From: JAVBLV01 sp031553195
Lineage (GTDB): Bacteria > Bacteroidota > Bacteroidia > Bacteroidales > P3
DNA: 64,000 nt
NCBI GenBank assembly: GCA_031553195.1
Contig: JAVBLV010000026.1
Span: 11,570-75,569 of the forward strand
Direction of reading: 5' to 3'
Below the pieces are notes generated by a model. The model was not told the DNA's origin and ran no database searches. It worked only from the letters and a program-made list of their open reading frames with translations. Within the stretch, counting starts at the first letter, position 1, and every line of letters begins with the position of its first letter. A program made the translations under genes and the position numbers. Of this stretch, positions 54,037-62,623 are shown piece by piece.

Positions 54037-55050
54037 CTATTTTTGAAGTTCAACTTCCATTTGATCGAGCAAACGAGCTTGTCCTGCCGTTACTACTTGT
54101 TCTCCTTCTTCTAACCCCGAAAGTACTTCGAAAACATTTTCGAACCGGCGTCCCAATTCAATAGTCCGCCGCGATACTTTTCCATCTTTGTATACAAATA
54201 CATAGCGTTCATTAGAACCGGATTGTTTTTGAACGGCTAAATCGGGAACCAATATATAATCTTTTTGCCCAAAATCTATATTGGCGCGTGCAAACATTCC
54301 TGGACGTACTTTTGTGTTGGAATTTTCTACTGTTATTTGAACGGTAAATGTTTTAGACATCGGATCAATGGTTGGGTAAATAAGGCTTACCTTCCCTTTG
54401 AAAATTTCATTCGGATAAATATCCAACTTAATGTTAACGCCCATTCCGGTTTTTACCTTGGGATAATACTCTTCAGCAACATTTACCAATACTTTTACCG
54501 GACTAATTTGTTGAACAATCAAAATAGGTTGTCCCCCCGTAAGGTCTCCATCATCAAAATTCCGTTGGGTAACTATCCCTGAAATAGGAGAGACCAACTT
54601 CGTATTTTCATCAAGGCTTTTAGTTGCTTCCGCAGCCACATCCAATTGTGTTTTCATTTGGTCCAATTGTTGTTTGGAAACGCCTCCCGTTTTATAAAGC
54701 GCTTCCATACGAGTGTAATCCGTTTTCAAATTTTGCAGTTGGGCATTGGATTGTGCAAAATTAGCCGCTTCCATTTGCACCAACAATTGTCCTTTAGTCA
54801 CCCGGTCTCCGACTTCTACGTATATTTTTTGTATCCGCATGGCCGATTGGCTCGAAATCATATTTTTCACAAAAGCTTCGACATTGCCTGTATACTCTAC
54901 AATGTTTGGCATTGGTTTTTTTTCTATGACTTGAACATCTACTAATGGTTTCGATTTTTTCTCATCTACAGAAGCAGAAGTGTCTTTTTTCTGTGAACAT
55001 CCCATTATTAAAAGGGCTGCCAATATGGATAATAAACTTATCTTTTTCAT
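54037..55050 (-). CDS. RND efflux periplasmic adaptor lipoprotein
   Basis: 337 residues from the ATG at 55050, which gives a proper lipoprotein signal (MKKISLLSILAALLIMGCSQ); a longer frame from 55128 would overlap tolC and hide the signal. Order: lipoyl half (VKNMISSQSAMRIQKIYVEVGDRVTKGQLLVQME), alpha-hairpin (AQLQNLKTDYTRMEALYKTGGVSKQQLDQMKTQLD), second lipoyl half (KLVSPISGIVTQRNFDDGDLT), beta-barrel and membrane-proximal domain. It bridges the pump and TolC. Starts 28 bp after tolC. Confidence 0.92.
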   Translation of the reverse strand: MKKISLLSILAALLIMGCSQKKDTSASVDEKKSKPLVDVQVIEKKPMPNIVEYTGNVEAFVKNMISSQSAMRIQKIYVEVGDRVTKGQLLVQMEAANFAQSNAQLQNLKTDYTRMEALYKTGGVSKQQLDQMKTQLDVAAEATKSLDENTKLVSPISGIVTQRNFDDGDLTGGQPILIVQQISPVKVLVNVAEEYYPKVKTGMGVNIKLDIYPNEIFKGKVSLIYPTIDPMSKTFTVQITVENSNTKVRPGMFARANIDFGQKDYILVPDLAVQKQSGSNERYVFVYKDGKVSRRTIELGRRFENVFEVLSGLEEGEQVVTAGQARLLDQMEVELQK

Positions 55051-55078
55051 TTGTTTGTTTATATTGCTTATTTGTTGA

Positions 55079-56464
55079 TTAATCTTTGTTTTCTTGTCCC
55101 AATACCTTCTCAAGATCGGCTTTTGCATTTAAATAATCTGCAATTGCCCGACTATAAGAAAGTTTTGCTTCTGTTAAGGCTAAAGTGGAATTTCGTAATT
55201 CCAACATAGTTCCAATACCTGTCTCATAGCGTTTTTGAGAAATTTTATATCCTTTTTCTGCTAATTCAACATTTTTTTTGTTGGATTCTACTTGTTCTGT
55301 AGCTTTTTTCATATTATCCACTGCTGAAACAACTTGGACATCCAAGTTACTTCTCAGATAATCTTTTTGTAAATCCAATTCCTGAATCCTTATTTTGGTT
55401 TGCTTTTGTTGCATTAACTTAGTAAACCCATGAAAAATAGGCACATTTAATTGCAGCCCTACCGCTATGCTCGGATCGTACCAATTCATTCCGGCAGGAA
55501 CTGTTACCGGAATTCCCATCATTTCTGTGTTAAAATCATCGTCATATCCGCTTCCCATATAAGTAAAACTTCCGAAAGCAGCTAACGTCGGCATTAATTG
55601 CGTCTGTTGAAGTTGAAGTTGCTTTTTCAATTGGTTTTTTTGGATATCCAATTGTTTTAAATCAGAGTTATTATCTAATGACAATTGTTGTAAATCGGGG
55701 ACAAAAGAAATTTGGTTTTCCAAATCGGCCAAATTTCCTGCTACCTTTATTGGGATCCTCATATCAAGACCCACAAAAACCTTTAACATCATTTTTGCCT
55801 GATCAATGGCATTTCCCATTTGCAACAAAGAAGGTATTAGATTTCGCATTTGTACTTCTGCAGAAACGAAATCATACTCAGAAACGATTCCTTGTTCAAA
55901 TCTATCTTTAGATTCTTTATAATTTTGCTCTGCAATTCCGTAGCCTTCTTTAAGAGCCTGATAAGAAGCCTCGGCCAATAAGACATTATTATATGCTTTT
56001 TTGACCTCTGCAATTAAATCAAGTTGCGAGGCGCGTACTTTTTCCAACGCCATTTGCATTTCCAATTCGGACATTTGGATGGAACGCCACAATCCGGGAG
56101 CGATAAGCGGTAGACCGGCTGATAATCCTAAAGTAACGGAATTGTCTTGACCCACTACAAATTTTTGTCCGGCCATGACCATTGTTTGAGGTTTGATATT
56201 ACGGGTATAATTCCCTGTGCCATCAATGGTGGGAATAAGTCCGTACCAGCTTTCTTTTTTTGCATAATCCACACGGGTAATTTCCATGTTAGCTATCTTG
56301 ATAGTTGGGTTCTCGCTCAATGCAATTTCCAAAGCTTTTTTTAAGTCAATGGATAAAGTATCCTGGTTTTGCGTCGTTGACTGTGCCTGTAAATATATCC
56401 CAAACGGGAAAAATAATGCCAGGCAAAGACAAATATTTTTTAGTGATCTGCTAAGATTCTTCAT
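55079..56464 (-). CDS. TolC-family outer-membrane efflux channel
   Basis: 461 residues with signal peptide (LKNICLCLALFFPFGIYLQAQ). Two homologous OEP repeats with long coiled coils are seen: LDLIAEVKKAYNNVLLAEASYQALKEGYGIAEQNYKESKDRFEQG and DVQVVSAVDNMKKATEQVESNKKNVELAEKGYKISQKRYETGIGTMLELRNSTLALTEAKL. It forms the outer-membrane exit duct of the tripartite pump. First structural gene after the TetR regulator. Confidence 0.94.
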   Translation of the reverse strand: MKNLSRSLKNICLCLALFFPFGIYLQAQSTTQNQDTLSIDLKKALEIALSENPTIKIANMEITRVDYAKKESWYGLIPTIDGTGNYTRNIKPQTMVMAGQKFVVGQDNSVTLGLSAGLPLIAPGLWRSIQMSELEMQMALEKVRASQLDLIAEVKKAYNNVLLAEASYQALKEGYGIAEQNYKESKDRFEQGIVSEYDFVSAEVQMRNLIPSLLQMGNAIDQAKMMLKVFVGLDMRIPIKVAGNLADLENQISFVPDLQQLSLDNNSDLKQLDIQKNQLKKQLQLQQTQLMPTLAAFGSFTYMGSGYDDDFNTEMMGIPVTVPAGMNWYDPSIAVGLQLNVPIFHGFTKLMQQKQTKIRIQELDLQKDYLRSNLDVQVVSAVDNMKKATEQVESNKKNVELAEKGYKISQKRYETGIGTMLELRNSTLALTEAKLSYSRAIADYLNAKADLEKVLGQENKD

Positions 56465-56546
56465 ACTGTATGTTCTGTATCTTTTAATTTTAATATTTAC
56501 ATATTCTATTTTAATCCATTAAGACATATCTCTTAATTTCCCTCCC

Positions 56547-57152
56547 TTATTGTAGACGATAGTACTTATCAATGGTTTCTATTCCTTTCTGGGTTGAAAC
56601 TCCTCTCAGGTACGGAATAAAGCCATTTAAAAAAAGTTCTTCCGACGAGAAATTTCTTTGCGAAAAAACTTCCTCGTCAGCCAATGCCTTACCGACTTCC
56701 TGCATCATTAAACAAAGAATTTTATTATTCAAGGATTTTAAGAAATAACCTTCTCTTTTCCCTTTTTCTAAGAAAAGAATGGTCTTTTCTTCATGATTGC
56801 AAATTCGGGTTTCTACTATTTTTTTAAAAGTTTCCGGAAAATACCGTTTTACTTCTAAAAAGAAATCTTTAGGGATTCTGTGTAAAATGCTATTTGTCGA
56901 ATCTTTAAACTCTAGAAACGAAAGGATAAAATTTTCCGAATACATCATTCTATCCACCTCTTTATCAACATTTTCAAATAAAAGTTCCAAACAACACGCC
57001 AATAATTCTTCCTTATCTTTAAAGTTTTCGTAAATAGTTCTTTTAGACATTCCCAGCGATTTGGCAATATCATCCATCGTGATGACTTTACAACCTTTTT
57101 TCAAAAAAAGTTCTGTTGCTCCGCCAATTATATTGTCTCTTACATTGCCCAT
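56547..57152 (-). CDS. TetR/AcrR-family repressor of the efflux operon
   Basis: 201 residues from the ATG at 57152 (MGNVRDNIIGGATELFLKKG); an in-frame upstream ATG at 57203 precedes the promoter box. HTH: VITMDDIAKSLGMSKRTIYENFKDKEELLACCLE. The C-terminal ligand-binding half is helical. It lies 82 bp upstream of tolC and is probably autoregulatory, relieved by pump substrates. Confidence 0.9.
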   Translation of the reverse strand: MGNVRDNIIGGATELFLKKGCKVITMDDIAKSLGMSKRTIYENFKDKEELLACCLELLFENVDKEVDRMMYSENFILSFLEFKDSTNSILHRIPKDFFLEVKRYFPETFKKIVETRICNHEEKTILFLEKGKREGYFLKSLNNKILCLMMQEVGKALADEEVFSQRNFSSEELFLNGFIPYLRGVSTQKGIETIDKYYRLQ

Positions 57153-57172
57153 AGTTATCAAAAATTGGATTG

Positions 57173-57180
57173 CAAAAGTA
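57173..57180 (-). promoter_or_regulatory. Predicted -7 box (TACTTTTG) of the tetR-efflux operon
   Basis: Minus-strand TACTTTTG, 21 bp before the ATG at 57152; this decides the shorter start of the repressor. Confidence 0.65.
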
Positions 57181-57348
57181 TGAAAGAAAACTTTATAAAC
57201 CAACTTAGTTTTCTAAGTTTGCAGAATTTTAGGAATAAATTTCCGTTTCTCAATTTAAGCGTTATCGACTACGGGTCAATCAAATGGGTTCATTTTCCAA
57301 TTCTTTTCTGTCCTTCCGGAAGAATAAAAATTTTATGAAACCATTTTA

Positions 57349-57510
57349 ATAGGTTGTTTAAATTTTTGTGGAAAAGATTTTGAGAGATAAAAATAGCCAT
57401 TTTACAGGCGGGATTTTTTCAAGAATAGTAGCGCTATTTGGTAAAAATTCCGACAAAAAGGAGCATTTTTAGACTCGAAATATTTTATAGAAAAATTTTT
57501 AAACAACTAC
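57349..57510 (-). mobile_element. 162-bp AGAGGTTGT-type MITE, copy C (inverted)
   Basis: Read on the minus strand it starts GTAGTTGTTTAAAAATTTTT and ends aaaatttaaacaacctat. The interior matches copies A and B. The terminal bases have drifted (GTAG and ATAGG instead of AGAGG). Confidence 0.75.
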
Positions 57511-57727
57511 AGCAAAAGTAGAGGCTTTTTACCGTATTCAAGAGAATTTTTCGATGAATTGCCGTAAAACGACGCTGAAATAAAGGAAATGCGAGCCAAA
57601 TAAATCATTTGAATTAGGCGTTTAAGTAATATCGCAGATCTAATAATTTGTCATGCTGATTTTCAATAGTTTTTATGTGCTTAATTTCTAGTCGATAGAC
57701 TAGTGGGGGCGTAACTTAGCAGACTAG

Positions 57728-57756
57728 TCAGGGCGCGACTTAGAATCACGCCCTGA
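57728..57756. repeat. 29-bp palindromic repeat, copy 3
   Basis: tcagggcgcgac, then ttaga, then atcacgccctga. Same family as 25803 and 39324. Confidence 0.7.
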
Positions 57757-57988
57757 CTTATAATTACTTTTTGCGTCAACAAGATGTGATAGGGATTTAG
57801 ATTAAAATTTTGTTGAACATCGCTTTAATATCATTTTTTACGAACTTTGCAAACGGGAGAGGGTAAAATTTCCACACGAAATAATATATCTAATCCATTG
57901 AGCAAATAACAAATATCAAAAATAAACAGATGAAATAATCATGAGCCTTTGGCACACCAAAGTGAATGATTAAAGGCATGCGTCAGCC

Positions 57989-58020
57989 AAGTCTCCCCTT
58001 TGGGGAGATTTAGAGGGGCT
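57989..58020. repeat. 32-bp palindromic dispersed repeat, copy 2
   Basis: Identical to 10860-10891 over all 32 bases; ends 16 bp before the ctpA-type gene start. Confidence 0.75.
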
Positions 58021-58036
58021 TATAAATTTTAAACAC

Positions 58037-59647
58037 ATGAAATCTCCACGCTTTCCAATATATATATCTATTTCTGTTTCTGCGGGAATCTTACTTGGAA
58101 TTTTAATTGTTTCCGGATTTCCTTCTTCCGAAAAATATTCTGTTCTAGGCAAAAATTCTGAGGCGGCCAAATTTAATAAGCTGAAGAATATGTTGGAATT
58201 GGTTCACAATGAATATGTAGATACAATTAACGAGTCTCATTTAATAGAAAAAACCATAGAAAAGACGCTCGGCCAACTGGATCCTCATTCCAGCTATGTT
58301 CCCACTTCGGAATTAGAAGAGGAGACCGAAGTTATGCAAGGAAACTTTGAAGGGATTGGAATCCAATTCAGGATGGAGGAAGATACGCTGTATGTCGTAT
58401 CCGTAATTGCGGGAGGGCCCTCTCAAAAAGCAGGATTATTGACGGGAGACCGCATTGTAAAAATTAACGATTCGGTGGTCGCCGGTAAAAATGTCTCGGA
58501 TAAAGATATTGTGAAAAAATTGAAAGGGAGAAAGGGAACCCGCGTTCACTTATCTGTGAACAGAAGAGGATTGAATAAACTTTTGGATTTTGACATTATT
58601 AGAGATGTAATTCCGACATATAGCGTGGAATATAACGGGATGTTAGATTCCAAAACGGGTTATATTAAAATCACAAAATTTTCCGCAACAACGCATAAAG
58701 AATTTTTAAAAGCATTATCTGATTTAAGATCAAGAGGGATGCAAAATTTGATTTTAGATCTGAGAAACAATGGAGGTGGATATTTGGACCAGGCTATTTT
58801 ATTATCCGACGAATTTTTACCGGATAAAGAATTGATTGTATATACGCAGGGACGGGCCCGCAAACGTTTTGATGCTTTTGCCACTTCGAAAGGTAATTTT
58901 GAAAAGGGCAAGTTAATAATTATGATTAATGAATTTTCAGCTTCAGCTAGTGAAATTGTAGCCGGAGCTATCCAAGATAACGATAGAGGCTTAATTGTAG
59001 GAAGGCGTTCTTTTGGGAAAGGCCTGGTGCAGGAACAATTTGAAATGAGCGATGGTTCTGCCATCAGACTAACAGTTGCCAGATACTATACCCCTTCGGG
59101 AAGATGTATTCAACGTCCATACGAAAAAGGAACCGACGAATATTATCACGATTACTTAACGCGTTTTTCTTCAGGAGAATTTGAATCTAAAGATAGCGTC
59201 CACTTTTCAGATACGATTCCTTACAAGACGGCAAAGGGCAGAATTGTATATGGAGGAGGGGGAATTATGCCGGATGAATACTTTCCTTATAAACGAGACG
59301 AATTGTTGGTATACTACAATGAGGTACTAGGAAATGGCTTGATATATAAGTTTTGTTTTGATTATTGCGATAAAAACAGATCTTCTTTTAAGCAAAATGA
59401 ATCGGTAGAGAATTTTGTACGGCAATTTAATATTTCGGAAGAGTTATTTAATAATTTTCTGACTTTTGCTGAAAATAGCGGAGTAAAGAGAAATCCCGTA
59501 GGTATTCGAAAATATAAATTTGAAATAATTACGATGATGAAAGCGTATATTGCTCAGAATATTTTTGGAGACATCGGTTATTATAAAGTATATCAACTTA
59601 TAGACGATGAATTGCAGAAATCGCTTAAACTTATGAATTCTAAATAA
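58037..59647 (+). CDS. C-terminal processing peptidase, S41 family
   Basis: 536 residues. N-terminal anchor or signal (FPIYISISVSAGILLGILIVSG). PDZ domain at about 95-175 (GNFEGIGIQFRMEEDTLYVVSVIAGGPSQKAGLLTGDRIVKIND). S41 core: GYIKITKFSATTHKEF, LILDLRNNGGGYLDQAI, the catalytic Ser in NEFSASASEIVAGAIQDNDRG and Lys in GRRSFGKGLVQEQF. A C-terminal extension of about 130 residues follows (NISEELFNNFLTFAENSGVK), usual in Bacteroidota. It trims or degrades periplasmic proteins. Confidence 0.93.
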   Translation: MKSPRFPIYISISVSAGILLGILIVSGFPSSEKYSVLGKNSEAAKFNKLKNMLELVHNEYVDTINESHLIEKTIEKTLGQLDPHSSYVPTSELEEETEVMQGNFEGIGIQFRMEEDTLYVVSVIAGGPSQKAGLLTGDRIVKINDSVVAGKNVSDKDIVKKLKGRKGTRVHLSVNRRGLNKLLDFDIIRDVIPTYSVEYNGMLDSKTGYIKITKFSATTHKEFLKALSDLRSRGMQNLILDLRNNGGGYLDQAILLSDEFLPDKELIVYTQGRARKRFDAFATSKGNFEKGKLIIMINEFSASASEIVAGAIQDNDRGLIVGRRSFGKGLVQEQFEMSDGSAIRLTVARYYTPSGRCIQRPYEKGTDEYYHDYLTRFSSGEFESKDSVHFSDTIPYKTAKGRIVYGGGGIMPDEYFPYKRDELLVYYNEVLGNGLIYKFCFDYCDKNRSSFKQNESVENFVRQFNISEELFNNFLTFAENSGVKRNPVGIRKYKFEIITMMKAYIAQNIFGDIGYYKVYQLIDDELQKSLKLMNSK

Positions 59648-59740
59648 TTAATTCTCAAGAAAAGAATAAATATTAATCTAAAATCAAGATGATATTTGCC
59701 GCAGATATGGAACGAATTCCACTATTCGGGTAAAATAATG

Positions 59741-59748
59741 TAAATTTG
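59741..59748 (+). promoter_or_regulatory. Predicted -7 box (TAAATTTG) upstream of lgt
   Basis: TAAATTTG, 170 bp before the lgt ATG. It would give a long leader. Confidence 0.35.
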
Positions 59749-59918
59749 TATATTCATTGAATAGGGTTTTATAGATGCTTGAAGACTTAATGAAACTGTT
59801 GGGCTTAAAAATACCCCTGAGACCAAAGTATCGCCAAAGAAAATGATTATCAAAATGATAACATTGAAAACCCAAATGGAATTAATTAGATTCTGCTTAA
59901 GCAATTAATAGGTAACAA

Positions 59919-60797
59919 ATGAATGATTTATTTGTAACATGGGACGTCTCTCCGGTTTTTTTCCATATAGGAAGTTTGGGAATACGTTGGTATAGCCTTC
60001 TTCTTGTTTCTTCTCTGGTCGTTGGATTTTTTTGGTTGAGGAAGATGTTTCGTAAAGAAGGAGTTTCTGAAAACTATTTAGAACAATTAACTATCTACGT
60101 GTTTTTCGGATTATTGATAGGCCTTCGTTTAGGACATTGCTTGTTCTATGAAAGAGAATATTATCTCAAACATCCTTTGGAAATAATATTTCCATTTAAA
60201 ATCCATGGCGATTTTTTTGATTTTTCGGAATGGGAATTTACAGGATTTCAAGGACTCGCTAGTCATGGGGGCGCTATTGGAATTTTAATTGCGCTCATTT
60301 TTTATTGTAGGAAAGTAAAGTGCTCTTATATTTGGATACTCGACAGATTGGTTATTGTAGTCGCTTTCGGCGGTCTCCTTGTGAGGATGGGAAATTTAAT
60401 GAATTCCGAAATTTACGGACATCAGACAACTCTGCCATGGGGATTTATTTTTGTCCGCGACGGAGAAACGGTTCCCAAACACCCCACGCAATTATATGAA
60501 GGAATTTCTTACTTGATTTTGTCTATTGTTTTATATGCATACTACAAGAAGAAGAATGGAAATCCCAAGCCAGGAATCATTTTCGGCGCATTTCTGACAT
60601 TTCTTTTTTTATTACGATTTTTTATTGAGTTTTTAAAAGAAGTTCAAGTTTCTTTTGAAGAAACGATGTCATTGAACATGGGACAATTATTAAGTATTCC
60701 TTTTATCCTGGCGGGAATTATTATTGGGATATTGGCTTATAAAGGGAAATTTAAAGCCGTCAGACCCACGGCATTTAAAAACCAGAAAAAGAAATAA
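59919..60797 (+). CDS. lgt: Prolipoprotein diacylglyceryl transferase
   Basis: 292 residues, seven membrane segments. It transfers diacylglycerol to the lipobox cysteine, the first step of lipoprotein maturation. Seen: GIRWYSLLLVSSLVVGFFWL, FQGLASHGGAIGILIAL (essential His-Gly-Gly), the Lgt signature GGLLVRMGNLMNSEIYG (Arg-x-x-Asn-x-x-Asn-x-Glu), and PKHPTQLYEG. It serves the many lipoproteins in this window. Confidence 0.95.
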   Translation: MNDLFVTWDVSPVFFHIGSLGIRWYSLLLVSSLVVGFFWLRKMFRKEGVSENYLEQLTIYVFFGLLIGLRLGHCLFYEREYYLKHPLEIIFPFKIHGDFFDFSEWEFTGFQGLASHGGAIGILIALIFYCRKVKCSYIWILDRLVIVVAFGGLLVRMGNLMNSEIYGHQTTLPWGFIFVRDGETVPKHPTQLYEGISYLILSIVLYAYYKKKNGNPKPGIIFGAFLTFLFLLRFFIEFLKEVQVSFEETMSLNMGQLLSIPFILAGIIIGILAYKGKFKAVRPTAFKNQKKK

Positions 60798-61026
60798 ACA
60801 TAGTTGTTCTCATACAATTGCTGTAATTCTTTATTTTCCTTATGATTCTTAATCGTTGAAACTTGCTGAAAAGAATGAAAAACAGGGTTTAAAAAAATGA
60901 CCATTTCAACGTTTTTGGAAGATTCTCTATATGCTTATCGTCAATCCAATCCTAATAATATGGAGAAATTTTAATAATATACTATAAGCGCTTGTAAATA
61001 ATAAATGAACAGAAATAGTATTAATC
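60798..61026. other. Intergenic, lgt to gpmA
   Basis: No gene or clear terminator is seen; AT-rich. Confidence 0.35.
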
Positions 61027-61034
61027 TAAGTTTG
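61027..61034 (+). promoter_or_regulatory. Predicted -7 box (TAAGTTTG) for gpmA
   Basis: TAAGTTTG, 24 bp before the ATG at 61059. Confidence 0.6.
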
Positions 61035-61058
61035 TTATAGAAAATAAGACCTAGTTAT

Positions 61059-61805
61059 ATGAAAAAATTAATTTTAGTTCGCCATGGCGAAAGTGAATGG
61101 AATAAATTAAATTTATTTACCGGATGGACAGATGTAGACCTATCTGCAGAAGGTATAGAAGAAGCTAAGAAAGCGGGAAGGTTGCTAAAGGCCGAAAAAT
61201 ATTCTCCACAATTCTGTTACACCTCTTATTTAAAGAGGGCGATAAAAACCTTAAACTATATGTTGGATGAAATGAATATGGATTGGTTGCCCGTTGAAAA
61301 ACATTGGAGGTTGAACGAAAAGCATTATGGAGCTATTCAAGGACTTAACAAGGCAGAAACAGCCAAACAATATGGAGAAGAACAAGTAAAATTATGGAGA
61401 CGGGCATATAATGTACGTCCTCCGGCGTTGGAACTGACCGCCCCGAACAGTCCTAGGCAAGATGAACGTTATCAATCTCTTCCCAATGAATTGATTCCTC
61501 TTACAGAATCTCTGGAAGACACCGTTATGAGGGCAATGCCCTATTACTATGAGGTTATTGAAAAGACGTTTGAAAGATATGATCAAATTTTGGTTGTCGC
61601 CCATGGAAATAGCTTGCGCGCCATTGTTAAGACATTGAGAAACATGACAGAGTCTCAAATCATAGACTTTAATATTCCAACAGCCGTTCCGTATGTATTC
61701 GAATTCAATGATGATATGACATTGAAAACCGATTATTTTGTAGGCGATCCCGAAGAAATTCTAAAAAAAATGGAATGTGTTGCCAATCAAGGGAGAAAAG
61801 AATAA
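61059..61805 (+). CDS. gpmA: 2,3-bisphosphoglycerate-dependent phosphoglycerate mutase
   Basis: 248 residues, the dPGM length. It interconverts 3- and 2-phosphoglycerate in glycolysis. LVRHGESEWNKLNLFTGWTDVDL has the phospho-accepting His9. YTSYLKRAIKT, LNEKHYGAIQGLNKAE (catalytic Glu) and VVAHGNSLRAIVKTL (second His) follow in order. Own promoter; followed by the tRNA pair. Confidence 0.96.
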   Translation: MKKLILVRHGESEWNKLNLFTGWTDVDLSAEGIEEAKKAGRLLKAEKYSPQFCYTSYLKRAIKTLNYMLDEMNMDWLPVEKHWRLNEKHYGAIQGLNKAETAKQYGEEQVKLWRRAYNVRPPALELTAPNSPRQDERYQSLPNELIPLTESLEDTVMRAMPYYYEVIEKTFERYDQILVVAHGNSLRAIVKTLRNMTESQIIDFNIPTAVPYVFEFNDDMTLKTDYFVGDPEEILKKMECVANQGRKE

Positions 61806-61913
61806 TCTCCGCTATCTCACAATTTAAAAGGGAAACGACTCTTGTTAATACGCTTATACATAGCAATAAATAGGCATTTGAGAAAGAAGAAATTTAAAAA
61901 TGCAAATATAAAT

Positions 61914-61944
61914 TTTGTAATTTCATATTAAATACCTAATTTTG
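61914..61944 (+). promoter_or_regulatory. Canonical -33/-7 promoter for the tRNA-Ser/tRNA-Pro pair
   Basis: TTTG (61914-61917), a 19-bp spacer, then TAATTTTG (61937-61944), an exact match to the Bacteroidota housekeeping consensus. The tRNA-Ser begins 20 bp later. Confidence 0.85.
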
Positions 61945-61963
61945 CACTCCCTTTTACTTGAAT

Positions 61964-62050
61964 GGAGGGGTGGGTGAGTGGCTGAAACCAACAGTTTGCT
62001 AAACTGTCATATCCGTAAGGGTATCGGGGGTTCGAATCCCCCCTCCTCCG
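61964..62050 (+). tRNA. tRNA-Ser (anticodon GCT)
   Basis: 87 nt. Acceptor GGAGGGG/CTCCTCC, anticodon arm ACAGT-TTGCTAA-ACTGT, long class II variable arm (catatccgtaagggtat region), T arm GGGGG-TTCGAAT-CCCCC, discriminator G typical of tRNA-Ser. No CCA encoded. Confidence 0.96.
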
Positions 62051-62066
62051 CAAAAATTCTAGATCA

Positions 62067-62144
62067 CGGGGTATAGCGTAGTCCGGCTATCGCGCCTGCT
62101 TTGGGAGCAGGAGGTCGCAGGTTCGAATCCTGCTACCCCGACCA
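62067..62144 (+). tRNA. tRNA-Pro (anticodon TGG)
   Basis: Acceptor CGGGGTA/TACCCCG, anticodon arm CCTGC-TTTGGGA-GCAGG, T arm GCAGG-TTCGAAT-CCTGC, discriminator A and encoded CCA. It lies 16 bp after tRNA-Ser and is co-transcribed. Its 3' end is a plausible integration site for the element carrying the integrase downstream. Confidence 0.96.
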
Positions 62145-62178
62145 GAAGTCTGAGACAACAGACGACAAAAATAAGACA

Positions 62179-62214
62179 AGTCCTACAGAATCAATAACCT
62201 GTAGGACTTTTTTT
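62179..62214 (+). terminator. Rho-independent terminator of the tRNA operon
   Basis: agtcctacag (62179-62188) pairs with ctgtaggact (62199-62208) and is followed by seven T. Confidence 0.92.
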
Positions 62215-62594
62215 ATTATTCTTCCTACAACAAAAAAGTCATTAAAATGCCAAAAACGGGCACTTTTCCGTTTCCAAACTATGCACCGAAAAAGCAAAAA
62301 CGGATAAAACAACGTAACCATTTGATTCATCGGTGATAACTTCACTTCTTTTCTCTTCGCTGCAAGCAGTAAAATAGCAGAATATTGTGTATTTGGGAAG
62401 ACTTTCCGTTACGAATACGTTACCTGTTTTTGTATTGCAGCAACCATTCAAATGACGGATTTTTCCCTGAAAGAAAGAGACTTCGGACGGATTTTAAGAT
62501 TGCGGGATATGTTCCGTTGATTTTATACCCGAATCCAGTTTCTTATTCACTCAATCACCATATTTTGCGTAACGTTGATTAGCTCTGTAACAGT

Positions 62595-62602
62595 TAATTT
62601 TG
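62595..62602 (+). promoter_or_regulatory. Predicted -7 box (TAATTTTG) of the integrase
   Basis: TAATTTTG, 22 bp before the ATG at 62624; a GTTG lies 17 bp upstream. Confidence 0.6.
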
Positions 62603-62623
62603 TAACCTGTAAAAGAGTTAATT

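Larger units (their letters stand above)
57181..58036. other. 856-bp gene-free region with three repeat types
   Basis: It holds MITE copy C (57349-57510), the 29-bp palindrome (57728-57756, with ctagtc/gactag just upstream) and the 32-bp repeat (57989-58020). No gene is supported; open frames here are shorter than 70 codons and made of repeat sequence. Confidence 0.6.
62145..62623. other. Region between tRNA-Pro and the integrase
   Basis: 479 bp. It holds the tRNA terminator (62179-62214), then sequence of unknown use. A 22-codon frame MTDFSLKERDFGRILRLRDM.. (62452-62520) looks like a gene start truncated by a stop. Three GTAAC pentamers at 62569, 62587 and 62602 lie just before the integrase and could be arm-type recombinase sites. 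Confidence 0.4.

Noticed and set aside
57970..58170. 66-codon minus ORF containing PSKSPQRGD
   Set aside because: This peptide is simply the 32-bp repeat read in one frame and overlaps the S41 peptidase gene.
62242..62451. 69-codon minus ORF after the tRNA operon
   Set aside because: No promoter, Cys scattered without pattern, and the overlapping frames are equally long; it could not be supported.
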